Shown in pieces: positions 1 through 6,878 of a stretch of DNA of 12,170 nt; the stretch's first letter is position 1; every line of letters starts with the position of its first letter. Below the pieces are notes generated by a model that was not told the origin of the DNA, made no database searches, and saw nothing but the letters and a program-made list of their open reading frames with translations. The translations under genes and the position numbers were made by a program. Source of the stretch: Lysobacteraceae bacterium (GTDB lineage: Bacteria; Pseudomonadota; Gammaproteobacteria; Steroidobacterales; Steroidobacteraceae); assembly GCA_012516015.1 (NCBI GenBank), contig JAAYXG010000471.1:1-12170 (forward strand), given 5' to 3'.

Positions 1-50
1 GTTTTTGTTTTTGCGTTTCTTTGTGTTCTTTGTGGTCACTCCCGACCTCT
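1..50. repeat. Degenerate nonamer repeat, CTTTGTGNN type
   Basis: T-rich stretch at the window edge in which the unit CTTTGTGTT is followed by CTTTGTGGT and then CACT. It has the same spacing and end (nonamers, then gtcact) as the arm at 2839-2873, where the units read CTTGGCGTG and CTTGGCGAG. I read it as one arm of a dispersed repeat family; the partner arm would lie left of the window. No gene is visible in 1-205 and I could not identify a convincing promoter there. Confidence 0.5.
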
Positions 51-205
51 TGGCACTCATAGATGAATCGTCGGCACGACTCTCTTGCCTCGCCCTGAGC
101 GATTGTTTTTCGCGATCCCAGGTCCATTAGGAACGAAGCATCGCGCGGGCGACGCGATTGCTAACCGGACTGTTGAACGCCGGATACGCCGGCAAGGGGT
201 ATGTC

Positions 206-568
206 TTGATTACCGAACTCGACGTTAGCGGCTTCGATGCCGCGCTGAAAGAAACCGATCAACCCGTGCTCGTCGATTTCTGGGCACCGTGGTGCGGTCC
301 CTGCCGCGTGCAATTGCCGATCCTGGAACGGCTCGCATCGGACGCCCGAGACGAGTATCGTGTCTTCAAAGTCAACGTCGACGATAACGACCAGCTGGCG
401 GCTCGCCTCGGCATCACTTCGATCCCGACGCTGCTACTGTTTCGCAAAGGCGAGCTCGTGCGTCGACTGACGGGCCTGCAGCAAGAAGGTACCTTGCGCG
501 AGGAATTGCAGACAGCGAGAGGATCCATCGATGCAACTACGAACGTCTTCGCAAAAGCCGGCGCCTGA
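206..568 (+). CDS. Thioredoxin-family protein (CGPC active site)
   Basis: A 120-residue thioredoxin fold protein, close to the usual 105-110 residues plus a short C-terminal tail. The active site WCGPC has its cysteines at residues 30 and 33, preceded by the VDFWAPW strand, and the conserved cis-proline lies in SIPT (Pro74). The KVNVD strand before the helix is also typical. I chose the TTG at 206 because AAGGGG lies about 7 bases upstream and the protein then starts directly with the first thioredoxin strand; an upstream TTG at 158 would add 16 residues with no family support. The role is dithiol-disulfide exchange in the cytoplasm, as no signal peptide is seen. It overlaps msrB, whose product needs a thiol reductant, so it may be a dedicated electron donor. 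Confidence 0.9.
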   Translation: MITELDVSGFDAALKETDQPVLVDFWAPWCGPCRVQLPILERLASDARDEYRVFKVNVDDNDQLAARLGITSIPTLLLFRKGELVRRLTGLQQEGTLREELQTARGSIDATTNVFAKAGA

Positions 569-995
569 ACGATCGGCCAGCGGCCACGACTTGCGCCCGC
601 TCAGTGAAGCCGAGCGTGCCAAGCTCGCGGCCGACCTGACGCCCGAAGAACGGCGGGTCATTCTGCACCAAGGCACGGAGCCCCCGTTCTGCGGGACGCT
701 GCTGAACAACAAGCAGGCGGGCATGTACGTGTGCCGGCTCTGCAATCTGCCGCTGTTCAAAGCCAATGCGAAGTTCGAATCGGGCACGGGCTGGCCGAGC
801 TTTTACGAACCCTACGACAAAGATCACATCGCCGAGCTGATCGACGAAAGTCACGGCATGATCCGAGTCGAGATTCGCTGTCGACGCTGCGACGGACACT
901 TGGGACACGTGTTCGACGACGGTCCGCCGCCGACATATAAGCGCTACTGCTTGAATTCCGTGTCCATGCGGTTCGTCGCCGACGAACCCAAGTGA
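531..995 (+). CDS. msrB: Peptide-methionine (R)-S-oxide reductase MsrB
   Basis: A 154-residue MsrB, which reduces the R epimer of methionine sulfoxide in oxidised proteins. The zinc ligands are two CxxC pairs at Cys68/Cys71 and Cys117/Cys120; the catalytic Cys140 is in RYCLNS; GTGWPSF and GHLGHVF are family signatures. The usual resolving Cys of GCGWPSF is Thr86 here, while an extra Cys54 sits in EPPFCG, the position used as recycling Cys in Xanthomonas-type MsrB. The ATG at 531 has GAGAGGA about 7 bases upstream and overlaps the thioredoxin gene by 38 bp, so translation is probably coupled. The N-terminal 35 residues are an extension with no signal peptide. The stop codon lies inside an inverted repeat (991-1059). 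Confidence 0.95.
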   Translation: MQLRTSSQKPAPERSASGHDLRPLSEAERAKLAADLTPEERRVILHQGTEPPFCGTLLNNKQAGMYVCRLCNLPLFKANAKFESGTGWPSFYEPYDKDHIAELIDESHGMIRVEIRCRRCDGHLGHVFDDGPPPTYKRYCLNSVSMRFVADEPK

Positions 996-1059
996 CTCGT
1001 GATCCGTGACTAGCGGGTAGCAAGAAGCCGCTCTGACTAGTCACGAATCACGGATCACT
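991..1059. repeat. Heptad-type inverted repeat over the msrB stop
   Basis: Two 23-bp arms (991-1013 and 1037-1059) match as reverse complements at 20 of 23 positions around a 23-base loop. Each arm is a run of near-heptads (GTGACTC, GTGATCC, GTGACTA). The msrB stop (993-995) lies in the left arm. CTCTGAC stands at the inner edge of the right arm, as at the other arrays in the window. The stem could stop transcription, but there is no T-run after it. Confidence 0.75.
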
Positions 1060-1163
1060 TCGCCTATCTACGTCTGTCCCGCAATTGGCGCCGGTGCGAG
1101 TACGAGCGTAGAGTCGAGCCGATGACCGGTCCGCTCCCAGGAACGATCCCCGCGAGGCACGGC

Positions 1164-1218
1164 GGAGGGGCGCATGGCAGCTCAACAGGGTAGCTCAAGC
1201 GATGTCAGGTCGGCGTAG
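1164..1218 (+). other. Strong RBS, ATG and 14 codons ending in amber, in frame with the kinase
   Basis: GGAGG at 1164-1168 is five bases before an ATG at 1174. The frame reads 14 codons (MAAQQG...VRSA), then TAG at 1216-1218, then goes on without interruption as LEEARLELARLHAG into the histidine kinase. This is the best translation start signal in the region, better than the TTG at 1234. It may be the ancestral start of the kinase, now cut by a nonsense codon, or a short leader whose translation is coupled to the kinase. Confidence 0.6.
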
Positions 1219-1233
1219 CTCGAGGAAGCTCGA

Positions 1234-2460
1234 TTGGAGCTTGCGCGCTTGCACGCAGGCGCGGGTCAATCGCTTCGCCAAGTATGGATCAAGCTCGCCG
1301 AAATCGCCTCGCAGGCGCTGCGCGTGGAGCGAGTCGGATGCTGGATACTCGTTGACGACGGGCGCGCACTTCGCTGCCGTTACCTTTCGCAGCAGTCCGA
1401 CCATCAGTTGTTCCAGGGCGCCGTTCTGAGACGCCAGGATTTCCCCACGTACTTCGCCGCGATGAGCGAGCATCGCGCGATCGTCGCCGAAGACGCGCTC
1501 CGCTCGTCGCTCACTTCCGAGCTGCACGATGCTTATCTGCAGCCGCTCGGCATCACGTCCATGCTCGACGCCCCGATCTATTTCGAAGGGCGTGTCGTCG
1601 GCGTCGTTTGTCACGAGCACATCGGCGAACCGCGCACCTGGTCGGAGGCGGAATGCGCGTTCGCGGGCGCGGTCGCGGACAACATCGCGCGTCTGTACGG
1701 CGAGCACGAGCGCCGCCATGCCGAGACTGTGCTCGCGGCGTACCAGCGGCATTTGATGGAGCTGAGTCGCATGGAAGCCGTCGGGCGTATGGCGGCCGGC
1801 ATCGCTCACGATTTCCGCGGCATCATCGGCGCGGCTCTCGGCTTCGCGGAGCTGATCCGCCGCGTTCCCGAGCTGCCGCCTCAGGCCGACAAACATGCGC
1901 AACGAATTATCGAGGCGCTCGAGCGCGGCAGGAAGCTCACGCAGCAGGTCATGAGCTTCGGCAAGGATGATCCCGTCTCGCCGCGCGTGCTGGATCCGGC
2001 CGTCGTCGTCACGAACTTGGCAAAGATGTTGACGGCGCTGCTCGGCCGCGACGTGCAACTCGACCTGCGGCTCGAGCAAGGTACGAGCCGCATCTTCATG
2101 GATCAAACGCAGCTCGAGCGAGCGCTGCTCAATCTCGTGCTGAATGCGAGAGATGCGATGCCGAATGGCGGCGAGCTGACGGTTGAGCTTGCCGACACGC
2201 AGGTCGACGACGATGAAGGAGATCGAACGACGTTCGTGACGATCAAAATCTCCGATACGGGCTGCGGCATGGATGCGGACACGCGCGGCAATGCGACGCG
2301 GCCGTTCTTCACGACGAAGGGCGAAAACGGCACCGGTCTGGGACTTGCGATCGTGGATCAGATCGTCACGCGCGCGGGCGGCCACGTTGCCATCGACAGC
2401 GAGCCCGGCAGAGGCACGACGGTGCGCATGTTCCTACCGCGAATCGCCGCGTCCGCTTAG
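1234..2460 (+). CDS. GAF-domain sensor histidine kinase
   Basis: A 408-residue kinase with no membrane segment, so probably a cytoplasmic sensor. Order: GAF-like sensor domain at about residues 10-160, HisKA with phospho-acceptor His192 (GIAHDF), then a HATPase domain with N box (Asn300/Asn304), G1 box DTGCGM from Asp341, and G2 box GTGLGL from Gly366. The residue three after Asp193, usually Asn or Thr and needed for phosphatase activity in HisKA proteins, is Gly196. The start is uncertain: TTG at 1234 has GAGG eight bases upstream, but a stronger start at 1174 is in frame and separated by one amber codon. No response regulator gene is adjacent, so the partner must be encoded elsewhere. The ligand is unknown. 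Confidence 0.85.
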   Translation: MELARLHAGAGQSLRQVWIKLAEIASQALRVERVGCWILVDDGRALRCRYLSQQSDHQLFQGAVLRRQDFPTYFAAMSEHRAIVAEDALRSSLTSELHDAYLQPLGITSMLDAPIYFEGRVVGVVCHEHIGEPRTWSEAECAFAGAVADNIARLYGEHERRHAETVLAAYQRHLMELSRMEAVGRMAAGIAHDFRGIIGAALGFAELIRRVPELPPQADKHAQRIIEALERGRKLTQQVMSFGKDDPVSPRVLDPAVVVTNLAKMLTALLGRDVQLDLRLEQGTSRIFMDQTQLERALLNLVLNARDAMPNGGELTVELADTQVDDDEGDRTTFVTIKISDTGCGMDADTRGNATRPFFTTKGENGTGLGLAIVDQIVTRAGGHVAIDSEPGRGTTVRMFLPRIAASA

Positions 2461-2623
2461 CGCCAAGTCAAGATCGAGAATGACTCTCGCCAAGCACGCC
2501 AAGCTCGCTAAGGTCAGAAAAAGAAGATTCTCTAGCGGAGACGCATCAGAGGCGACAACTATCCTGACAGCGGGGGCTCCGCGTCTCTACGAGAGTATTT
2601 CTTCCGATTCTTAACCTTCGGCG

Positions 2624-2837
2624 CACTGCTGTCCGGGGAAAATCACGGACACAACAATTGGCGCGAAGGATCGCGAACAACCGCGCGCTTTGAGTTTCGC
2701 GACACTCAACAACATTGTCGTCCCGGCGTAGGCCGGGATCCAGGCAGAAACGCGGCGCGCCATGCGCGCATATGCCTGGACTCCGGCCTCCGCCGGAGCG
2801 ACGAATGTGGGTATCCAATTTTCCCCGGACAGCAGTG
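2624..2837. mobile_element. MITE-like unit, 214 bp, with 20-bp perfect terminal inverted repeats
   Basis: The ends are perfect 20-bp inverted repeats: CACTGCTGTCCGGGGAAAAT at 2624-2643 and its complement at 2818-2837. The interior has no coding capacity and contains a pair of REP-like hairpins. This is the form of a non-autonomous element mobilised by a transposase encoded elsewhere. I see no clear target-site duplication at its edges, and I cannot name the parent IS family. It could instead be a REP-derived cassette that does not transpose. Confidence 0.55.
2712..2808. repeat. Inverted pair of REP-like palindromes
   Basis: Two copies of one palindromic unit face each other at 2712-2746 and 2773-2808. 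Each is a hairpin by itself (CCCGGCGTAGGCCGGG; CTCCGGCCTCCGCCGGAG), and the flanks acatt and ccaggca match in inverted orientation. The layout is that of paired REP/BIME elements, which are common between convergent genes of proteobacteria. Confidence 0.65.
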
Positions 2838-2869
2838 TACCTTTGCGAGCTTGGCGTGCTTGGCGAGAG

Positions 2870-3790
2870 TCACTCTTCTCTTCCCTCACCGATCGCCGGA
2901 TCGTCCTCTGCGACGGTGTAGTCCGGGAATGCCTCTCGGAACGCCTTCCACTCTCGATCCGCGTCTTCGGTCTTGCCCGCCGCGCGCAGCTCACGGATTT
3001 CACGCAGCCATTCCTCCGGATCGACGTGCCGTGCTCGCGCGTGCTGCTCCTCGGTGGCGAAGCCTGAGCTCTCCACGCTCGGGGGCGTCGATGCCGACGA
3101 GGGAAGCGGCATCTCCATCGGCGCAGCAGGGGGTACGAACGCTGGACGAGTTGGCGCGTGCGCGACCGTTTGTACGGGCCGATCGCTGCGCTCGTCGGCT
3201 CTCCTCTCCCGAGCTCGCTCCGCGCGTGAATCGGCCGCTGCGCTGCGCTCCGCTTCAGCCGCTGTGCGCTTTGCGAACGCATCGATCGGCGGCGGTGGCG
3301 CGACCGCTCGTTCCGCGACTCGCCGCTGCATGCGTTCGCGTAATACGTTCGTCTCCTGTTCGCGTGCCGCCGTGCTCGAATCCGGTTCCTCGCGTGCAGG
3401 CATCGGCGCGGCATGAAGCTCGACGGGTTGCGGCTCGACACTCGACTCCGCTGCTTGCTTCGGTGCCTCAGGAGAGGCAGATGACGCGTCCTGTGCGGGT
3501 TCGGCGTAGCTTGGGCCTCGCACCAGCGTCTGCTCGTGCTGTCCGCTTTCCATGACGATCGACAACGCGAGCACCGCGGACGCCGCCAATCCGACCGGAA
3601 TGCTCCAGCGTTGCCACGCGCGCCGCTTGTGTACGGCAGGCGAACGCACCGCCTGCTCGGCACGCGCGAGAACCTCACGATCGATGTCAGCCGGAACCTC
3701 GTCGGATTCGAGCGCCTGATATTGTCGCGACACAGGCGAACCTCGCTTCAGGTACTCCTCGAACGTTTTGTCGTCGATCTGCTCGTTCAC
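2870..3790 (-). CDS. Anti-sigma-factor-like single-pass membrane protein
   Basis: A 306-residue protein with an acidic N-terminal cytoplasmic part (1-55), a basic stop KRRAWQRW, one membrane helix at about 62-80, and a long periplasmic region. That region is a low-complexity Ala/Glu/Arg/Pro segment (about 95-240) and a conserved-looking C-terminal helix pair (WLREIRELRAAGK...WKAFREAFPDY, 261-291). It starts at a GTG in a 4-bp GTGA overlap with the sigma factor stop, so the two are co-translated. Position and topology fit a membrane anchor that holds the sigma factor inactive, but I do not see the HxxxCxxC motif of zinc anti-sigma proteins. The function is therefore inferred from context. Confidence 0.7.
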   Translation of the reverse strand: MNEQIDDKTFEEYLKRGSPVSRQYQALESDEVPADIDREVLARAEQAVRSPAVHKRRAWQRWSIPVGLAASAVLALSIVMESGQHEQTLVRGPSYAEPAQDASSASPEAPKQAAESSVEPQPVELHAAPMPAREEPDSSTAAREQETNVLRERMQRRVAERAVAPPPPIDAFAKRTAAEAERSAAADSRAERARERRADERSDRPVQTVAHAPTRPAFVPPAAPMEMPLPSSASTPPSVESSGFATEEQHARARHVDPEEWLREIRELRAAGKTEDADREWKAFREAFPDYTVAEDDPAIGEGREE

Positions 3791-4449
3791 GTTCGTGCAC
3801 CTGCGGGTTGATGATGGCCGAGCGCGGCGCGGAGCTTCGCGACGGCATAGCGCAAGCGGCTCTTCGCCGTCTCCATCGCGACGCCGGTGACCGTGCCGAT
3901 CTCCTCGAGACTCAGACCGCTTTCCTCGTACAGCACGAACACGTCCCGCTGCTCCGGCGGTAGCGCGTCGAGCGCGCGCCTGAAGTCGGCGCGCAACTGA
4001 ACTTCGGAAGCGACGCTCTCGGGACGATCGTGATCTCGCCCCGGCAGCTCCTCCGCCACTTCATCCACGTTCTGCGTCGCGCGTTCGTGCACGCGAGCGG
4101 CGCGGCGAAAATGATCCATCGCGCAGTTGTGCGCGATCCGATAGAGAAACGTCGTGAACTGCGCGCGCACTTCGTATCGCTCTCGACTCGCGATCAGCTT
4201 GCCCCACACCTCCTGAAAGAGATCGTTCGCGACCTCCTTGTCCTTGCACGTGCGCAGAAGGTAACGATAGAGCGATCCCTTGTGGCGCGCGTACAAGATC
4301 TCGAACGCCTGCACGTCGCCGTTTCGATAACGCAACATCAACGCCGCATCGTCGGCGACATCGGCAAGCGTCGCGCCCGCGCCGCTAGCGGGTGCGAGCC
4401 CGATGTCTGCGACATTGGCGGCGCGCGTCGGCGTTGAGGAGAGCTTCAT
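3787..4449 (-). CDS. ECF-type RNA polymerase sigma factor
   Basis: A 220-residue group 4 sigma factor. Region 2 lies at about 45-117 (AFEILYARHKGSLYRYLLR, the FQEVWGKL helix, then FLYRIAHNCAMDHFRR). Region 4 lies at about 153-206 (ALDALPPEQRDVFVLYEESGLSLEEIG, then the TAKSRLRYAVAKLR recognition helix). The first 35 residues are an Ala-rich extension, so a downstream start is possible; the ATG at 4449 has only a weak AGGAA just before it. The anti-sigma-like gene follows with a 4-bp overlap, and a VWA lipoprotein gene lies 138 bp upstream on the same strand. The target promoters are unknown. The whole 5' leader is filled by a heptad array. Confidence 0.9.
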   Translation of the reverse strand: MKLSSTPTRAANVADIGLAPASGAGATLADVADDAALMLRYRNGDVQAFEILYARHKGSLYRYLLRTCKDKEVANDLFQEVWGKLIASRERYEVRAQFTTFLYRIAHNCAMDHFRRAARVHERATQNVDEVAEELPGRDHDRPESVASEVQLRADFRRALDALPPEQRDVFVLYEESGLSLEEIGTVTGVAMETAKSRLRYAVAKLRAALGHHQPAGART

Positions 4450-4587
4450 TTCCTAAGGGTTCGGGGCTCGGGGCCTGGGTTCGGGTCAGGATAGGGGAGT
4501 GAAGCGTTCTTCGGAGCCTGCGCTGAGCCTTTGGCCCCGGCGGAAGCCGATTCTAGCCCACACCCGAGGCCCCAAGCCCCACGCTCC
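4450..4587. repeat. Paired heptad array between VWA gene and sigma gene
   Basis: A G-rich arm at 4457-4486 (units GGGTTCG, GGGCTCG, GGGCCTG) and a C-rich arm at about 4553-4583 (CCCGAGG, CCCCAAG, CCCCACG) bracket a roughly 65-base core. The inner edges read GTCAGGA on the left and TTCTAGC on the right. The array spans the gap from 3 bp after the VWA stop to 8 bp before the sigma ATG. The left arm has five runs of at least three G, a possible G-quadruplex on the plus strand. Confidence 0.75.
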
Positions 4588-6324
4588 CTATTCTGCGACG
4601 CGCCCGACTTGCTGCGCACCCTCGCCGCCGAGCGCTTGCGCGAGCTTCACGAGCGACACGAATTCGCGGCGATAGCCGTCGCGATCCTTGACCAGCCCCG
4701 CCTGGGCAAGCGCCTCGACGTCGTCGTAGCCGAACGATTCCACGTACTTTCCGCCGCGCAGGAGCTGACCGAACGCCGCCACGCTGACTGCGAAACGAAA
4801 GTCCGGCGAAGCATGCGCGAGATCCGGGACGGCTCCTTTCGCGATCGGATACTCGAGCAATTTGCTCGACGTCGTCTCGGGCAGCTTGTAGCGCAAGCGC
4901 ACGTATGCGAGCTCCTGATGTTTGGAGATCGATGCGCCGGGGCGCGATCCGTATCGGAGCGGATCGACTCGCCCTTTCCCGCCCGTCGGGACAATCTCGT
5001 AGAGCGCCGTCACGCGATGCCCGGCGCCGATGTCGCCCGCATCCACTTTGTCGTTATTGAAGTCCTCGCGCGCGAGCATGCGATTCTCGTAACCGATGAG
5101 CCGATACTCGAGCACCTCGGCCGGATTGAACTCGACCTGGATCTTCACGTCCTGCGCGATCGTCATGAGCGTCGAAGACAACTCGGAGACGAGCACTTTG
5201 CGCGCTTCCGAAAGCGTGTCGATGTACGCGTAGTTGCCGTTGCCCGCGTCCGCGAGCCGCTCGAGCAGTCGATCGTTGTAGTTGCCGGTGCCGAAACCCA
5301 ACGTCGTGAGCGCGATTCCGGAGGCGCGCTCGCGCTCGGCGATATCGAGCAGCGCCTCGAAGTCGACGACGCCGACGTTGAAATCGCCGTCGGTCGCGAG
5401 CACGACGCGATTGATCCCGCCATCGATCTGGCCTTCGCGCGCGAGCTCGTACGCCTGTTGAATTCCCGCGGCACCGTTCGTCGAGCCGCCCGCCTCCAGC
5501 CGATCGATCGCACTGAGGATCTTGCGCTTCTCGCTGCCTCGCGTCGGCTCGAGGACGACACCGGACGAGCCGGCGTAGACAACGAGCGAAACGCGATCGC
5601 GTTCGGTGAGCTGGTTCGTCAGAAGTCGAAAGGCGTTCTTGAGCAGCGGCAACTTGTCGGGCGACTGCATGGAGCCCGAGACATCGATCAGGAACACGAG
5701 ATTCGCCGCCGGCCGCTCCGCCGCCGACACCTCGAATCCTTTGATGCCGATTCGAAGCAGAATCGCCTCGCTGTTCCACGGCGCCGAAGCCAGCTCGGTC
5801 GTGACGCTGAAAGGCGTATCCCGCGTCGCTGGCGGCGCATAGTCGTAGTCGAAGTAGTTGATGAGCTCCTCCACGCGCACCGCGTCTTGCGGCGGCAGTT
5901 GTCCCGCGTTCAAGAAGCGACGCACGTTCGCATATGCGCCGGTGTCGACATCGATCGAGAACGTCGAAACGGGATGCTCGGCCGCGAGCTTGACCGGATT
6001 GTCGTCGAGGTGCTGGTAGCGTTCGGTGTTTGCCTGCGGCGGCAACACCGACGGGCAGCATGGACCGATGAAGGGCGCGGGCACCGGATGGGCCGTCCGA
6101 GTCGCGATCGATGTTTCGCGCTCGGCTCGATGGGTAGCCGCCATGCGGCGATGAAGCGCGGCATCCCGGATCGCCTCCTCGCGAGCGAGCGCATCTCGTT
6201 CCTTGGACGCTTTGACCTCTGCCGACGGCGGCGATGGGTCCGCCTGCTGCGTTTCGCGCGGCGCGGCACACGCCGCCAGCACGGCCGCCGCCACGAGTAC
6301 CGATCCACGAGACGTCTTGTTCAT
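4588..6324 (-). CDS. VWA-domain lipoprotein, YfbK type
   Basis: A 578-residue predicted lipoprotein. The start at 6324 has GGAG six bases upstream and begins a signal peptide ending in the lipobox LAAC, with lipidated Cys19. After a charged linker (30-100) comes an N-terminal vWF_A region (about 100-180, STFSIDVDTGAYANVRRF, EELINYF), then a VWA domain with a complete MIDAS metal site (DxSxS at 214-218, Thr282, Asp312), and a C-terminal domain like DUF3520 (about 390-570). This is the architecture of E. coli YfbK. VWA domains bind partners through a divalent metal, so a role in envelope protein contacts is likely, but no substrate is known. It is upstream of and co-directional with the sigma/anti-sigma pair. 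Confidence 0.9.
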   Translation of the reverse strand: MNKTSRGSVLVAAAVLAACAAPRETQQADPSPPSAEVKASKERDALAREEAIRDAALHRRMAATHRAERETSIATRTAHPVPAPFIGPCCPSVLPPQANTERYQHLDDNPVKLAAEHPVSTFSIDVDTGAYANVRRFLNAGQLPPQDAVRVEELINYFDYDYAPPATRDTPFSVTTELASAPWNSEAILLRIGIKGFEVSAAERPAANLVFLIDVSGSMQSPDKLPLLKNAFRLLTNQLTERDRVSLVVYAGSSGVVLEPTRGSEKRKILSAIDRLEAGGSTNGAAGIQQAYELAREGQIDGGINRVVLATDGDFNVGVVDFEALLDIAERERASGIALTTLGFGTGNYNDRLLERLADAGNGNYAYIDTLSEARKVLVSELSSTLMTIAQDVKIQVEFNPAEVLEYRLIGYENRMLAREDFNNDKVDAGDIGAGHRVTALYEIVPTGGKGRVDPLRYGSRPGASISKHQELAYVRLRYKLPETTSSKLLEYPIAKGAVPDLAHASPDFRFAVSVAAFGQLLRGGKYVESFGYDDVEALAQAGLVKDRDGYRREFVSLVKLAQALGGEGAQQVGRVAE

Positions 6325-6402
6325 TCGTATCTCCCGTCCACCGCGCGATGAGCGCTTGTTGAAGGGATAAACGGGACATTCGGCGAATCGGGTTAATGCT
6401 CG

Positions 6403-6423
6403 GTCGACGGTTGACAGTTGACG
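6403..6423. repeat. Three heptads (GTCGACG, GTTGACA, GTTGACG)
   Basis: A short run of three related 7-bp units in the gap between the VWA gene and the ATL gene. It fits the heptad habit of the other gaps but has no obvious partner arm. Confidence 0.45.
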
Positions 6424-6439
6424 GACAGAGGAGTTGGTT

Positions 6440-6460
6440 CCCTCCCCTGCAGCGGGAGGG
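6440..6460 (-). terminator. GC-rich hairpin downstream of the ATL gene
   Basis: A perfect 7-bp stem (CCCTCCC / GGGAGGG) with a 7-base loop, about 50 bp past the ATL stop on the minus strand and upstream of the VWA gene. There is no T-run, so it is not a classic intrinsic terminator. It may be a structural repeat. Confidence 0.3.
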
Positions 6461-6506
6461 ATAGCGTGAGGGCAACCTAGAGCCGAGGGCGACAACGACA
6501 GCTCTT

Positions 6507-6878
6507 CTACCTTGGTGCCCAGAGGTACTCATCGAGCGATCGTGCTTCCTCCGGCCAGCCGTACTTGCGCAGGTCGACCCGCCCGCCGACGAACACGATG
6601 CCTTCCGCTTCGAGCTTGCGCCGTTGCAGCAGATAGGCGTCGCTCCCTTCCGGAAAGGAGATGCGGCCGCTCGAGTTGATGACGCGAAACCAAGGAACGT
6701 TCTTCACGCTCGTCGTGCGCAACACCGCACCGACGAGCCGTGCGCGCCGAGGTAATCGCGCGAGCTGCGCGACGCCGCCGTACGTACACACGCGCCCGCG
6801 TGGAATGCGCTTCACGGCTTCGAGTATTCGCACCTCCGCCGCCGAAGATGAGCGGAGGGGGAGAGATTGCTTTTTCAT
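6507..6878 (-). CDS. Alkyltransferase-like protein (ATL, MGMT homologue without Cys)
   Basis: A 123-residue protein with the DNA-binding half of O6-alkylguanine-DNA alkyltransferase: the RIPRGRVCTYGGVAQLA helix-turn-helix (25-40) and the VG..LR segment with the arginine finger (about 49-54). The active-site PCHR motif reads PWFR at 62-65. Trp in place of the acceptor Cys marks ATL proteins, which bind O6-alkylguanine and pass it to nucleotide excision repair instead of removing the alkyl group. Most ATLs I know read PWHR, so Phe64 is unusual. The ATG at 6878 is 5 bp from the end of a heptad array and has no Shine-Dalgarno sequence. An in-frame opening continues into the array, but that peptide is repeat-encoded. 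Confidence 0.88.
   Translation of the reverse strand: MKKQSLPLRSSSAAEVRILEAVKRIPRGRVCTYGGVAQLARLPRRARLVGAVLRTTSVKNVPWFRVINSSGRISFPEGSDAYLLQRRKLEAEGIVFVGGRVDLRKYGWPEEARSLDEYLWAPR

Larger units (their letters stand above)
2481..2872. repeat. Inverted repeat with 34-bp nonamer arms filling a convergent gap
   Basis: The arms 2481-2514 and 2839-2872 are reverse complements at 33 of 34 positions. Each contains tandem nonamers (CGCCAAGCA, CGCCAAGCT, CGCTAAGGT). The left arm is followed by CAGAAAAAG, giving GTCAGAA, the same inner-edge motif seen at the heptad arrays. The right arm supplies the TGA stop of the anti-sigma-like gene at 2870-2872. The left half of the interior (2525-2605) holds an imperfect hairpin (GAGACGC at 2538-2544, GCGTCTC at 2580-2586). 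No coding gene is seen in 2461-2869. Confidence 0.75.

Noticed and set aside
1195..2385. 396-residue minus-strand frame opposite the histidine kinase
   Set aside because: The plus frame carries intact H, N, G1 and G2 boxes; the minus frame shows no domain.
2611..3678. 355-residue Arg-rich frame over the anti-sigma-like gene and the MITE
   Set aside because: It runs through non-coding repeats and overlaps a gene with a clear membrane helix and coupled start. It is a composition artefact.
4531..6351. 606-residue open frame on the plus strand opposite the VWA gene
   Set aside because: It is the antisense shadow of a well-recognised VWA lipoprotein. High GC keeps it open, its composition is Arg/Glu-rich, and no domain is seen.
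6325..6400. ECF-type promoter upstream of the VWA gene (GTCCCG and TTTATC elements)
   Set aside because: The elements are too short and too common here, and no second copy in the window supports them as autoregulatory sites of the sigma factor.
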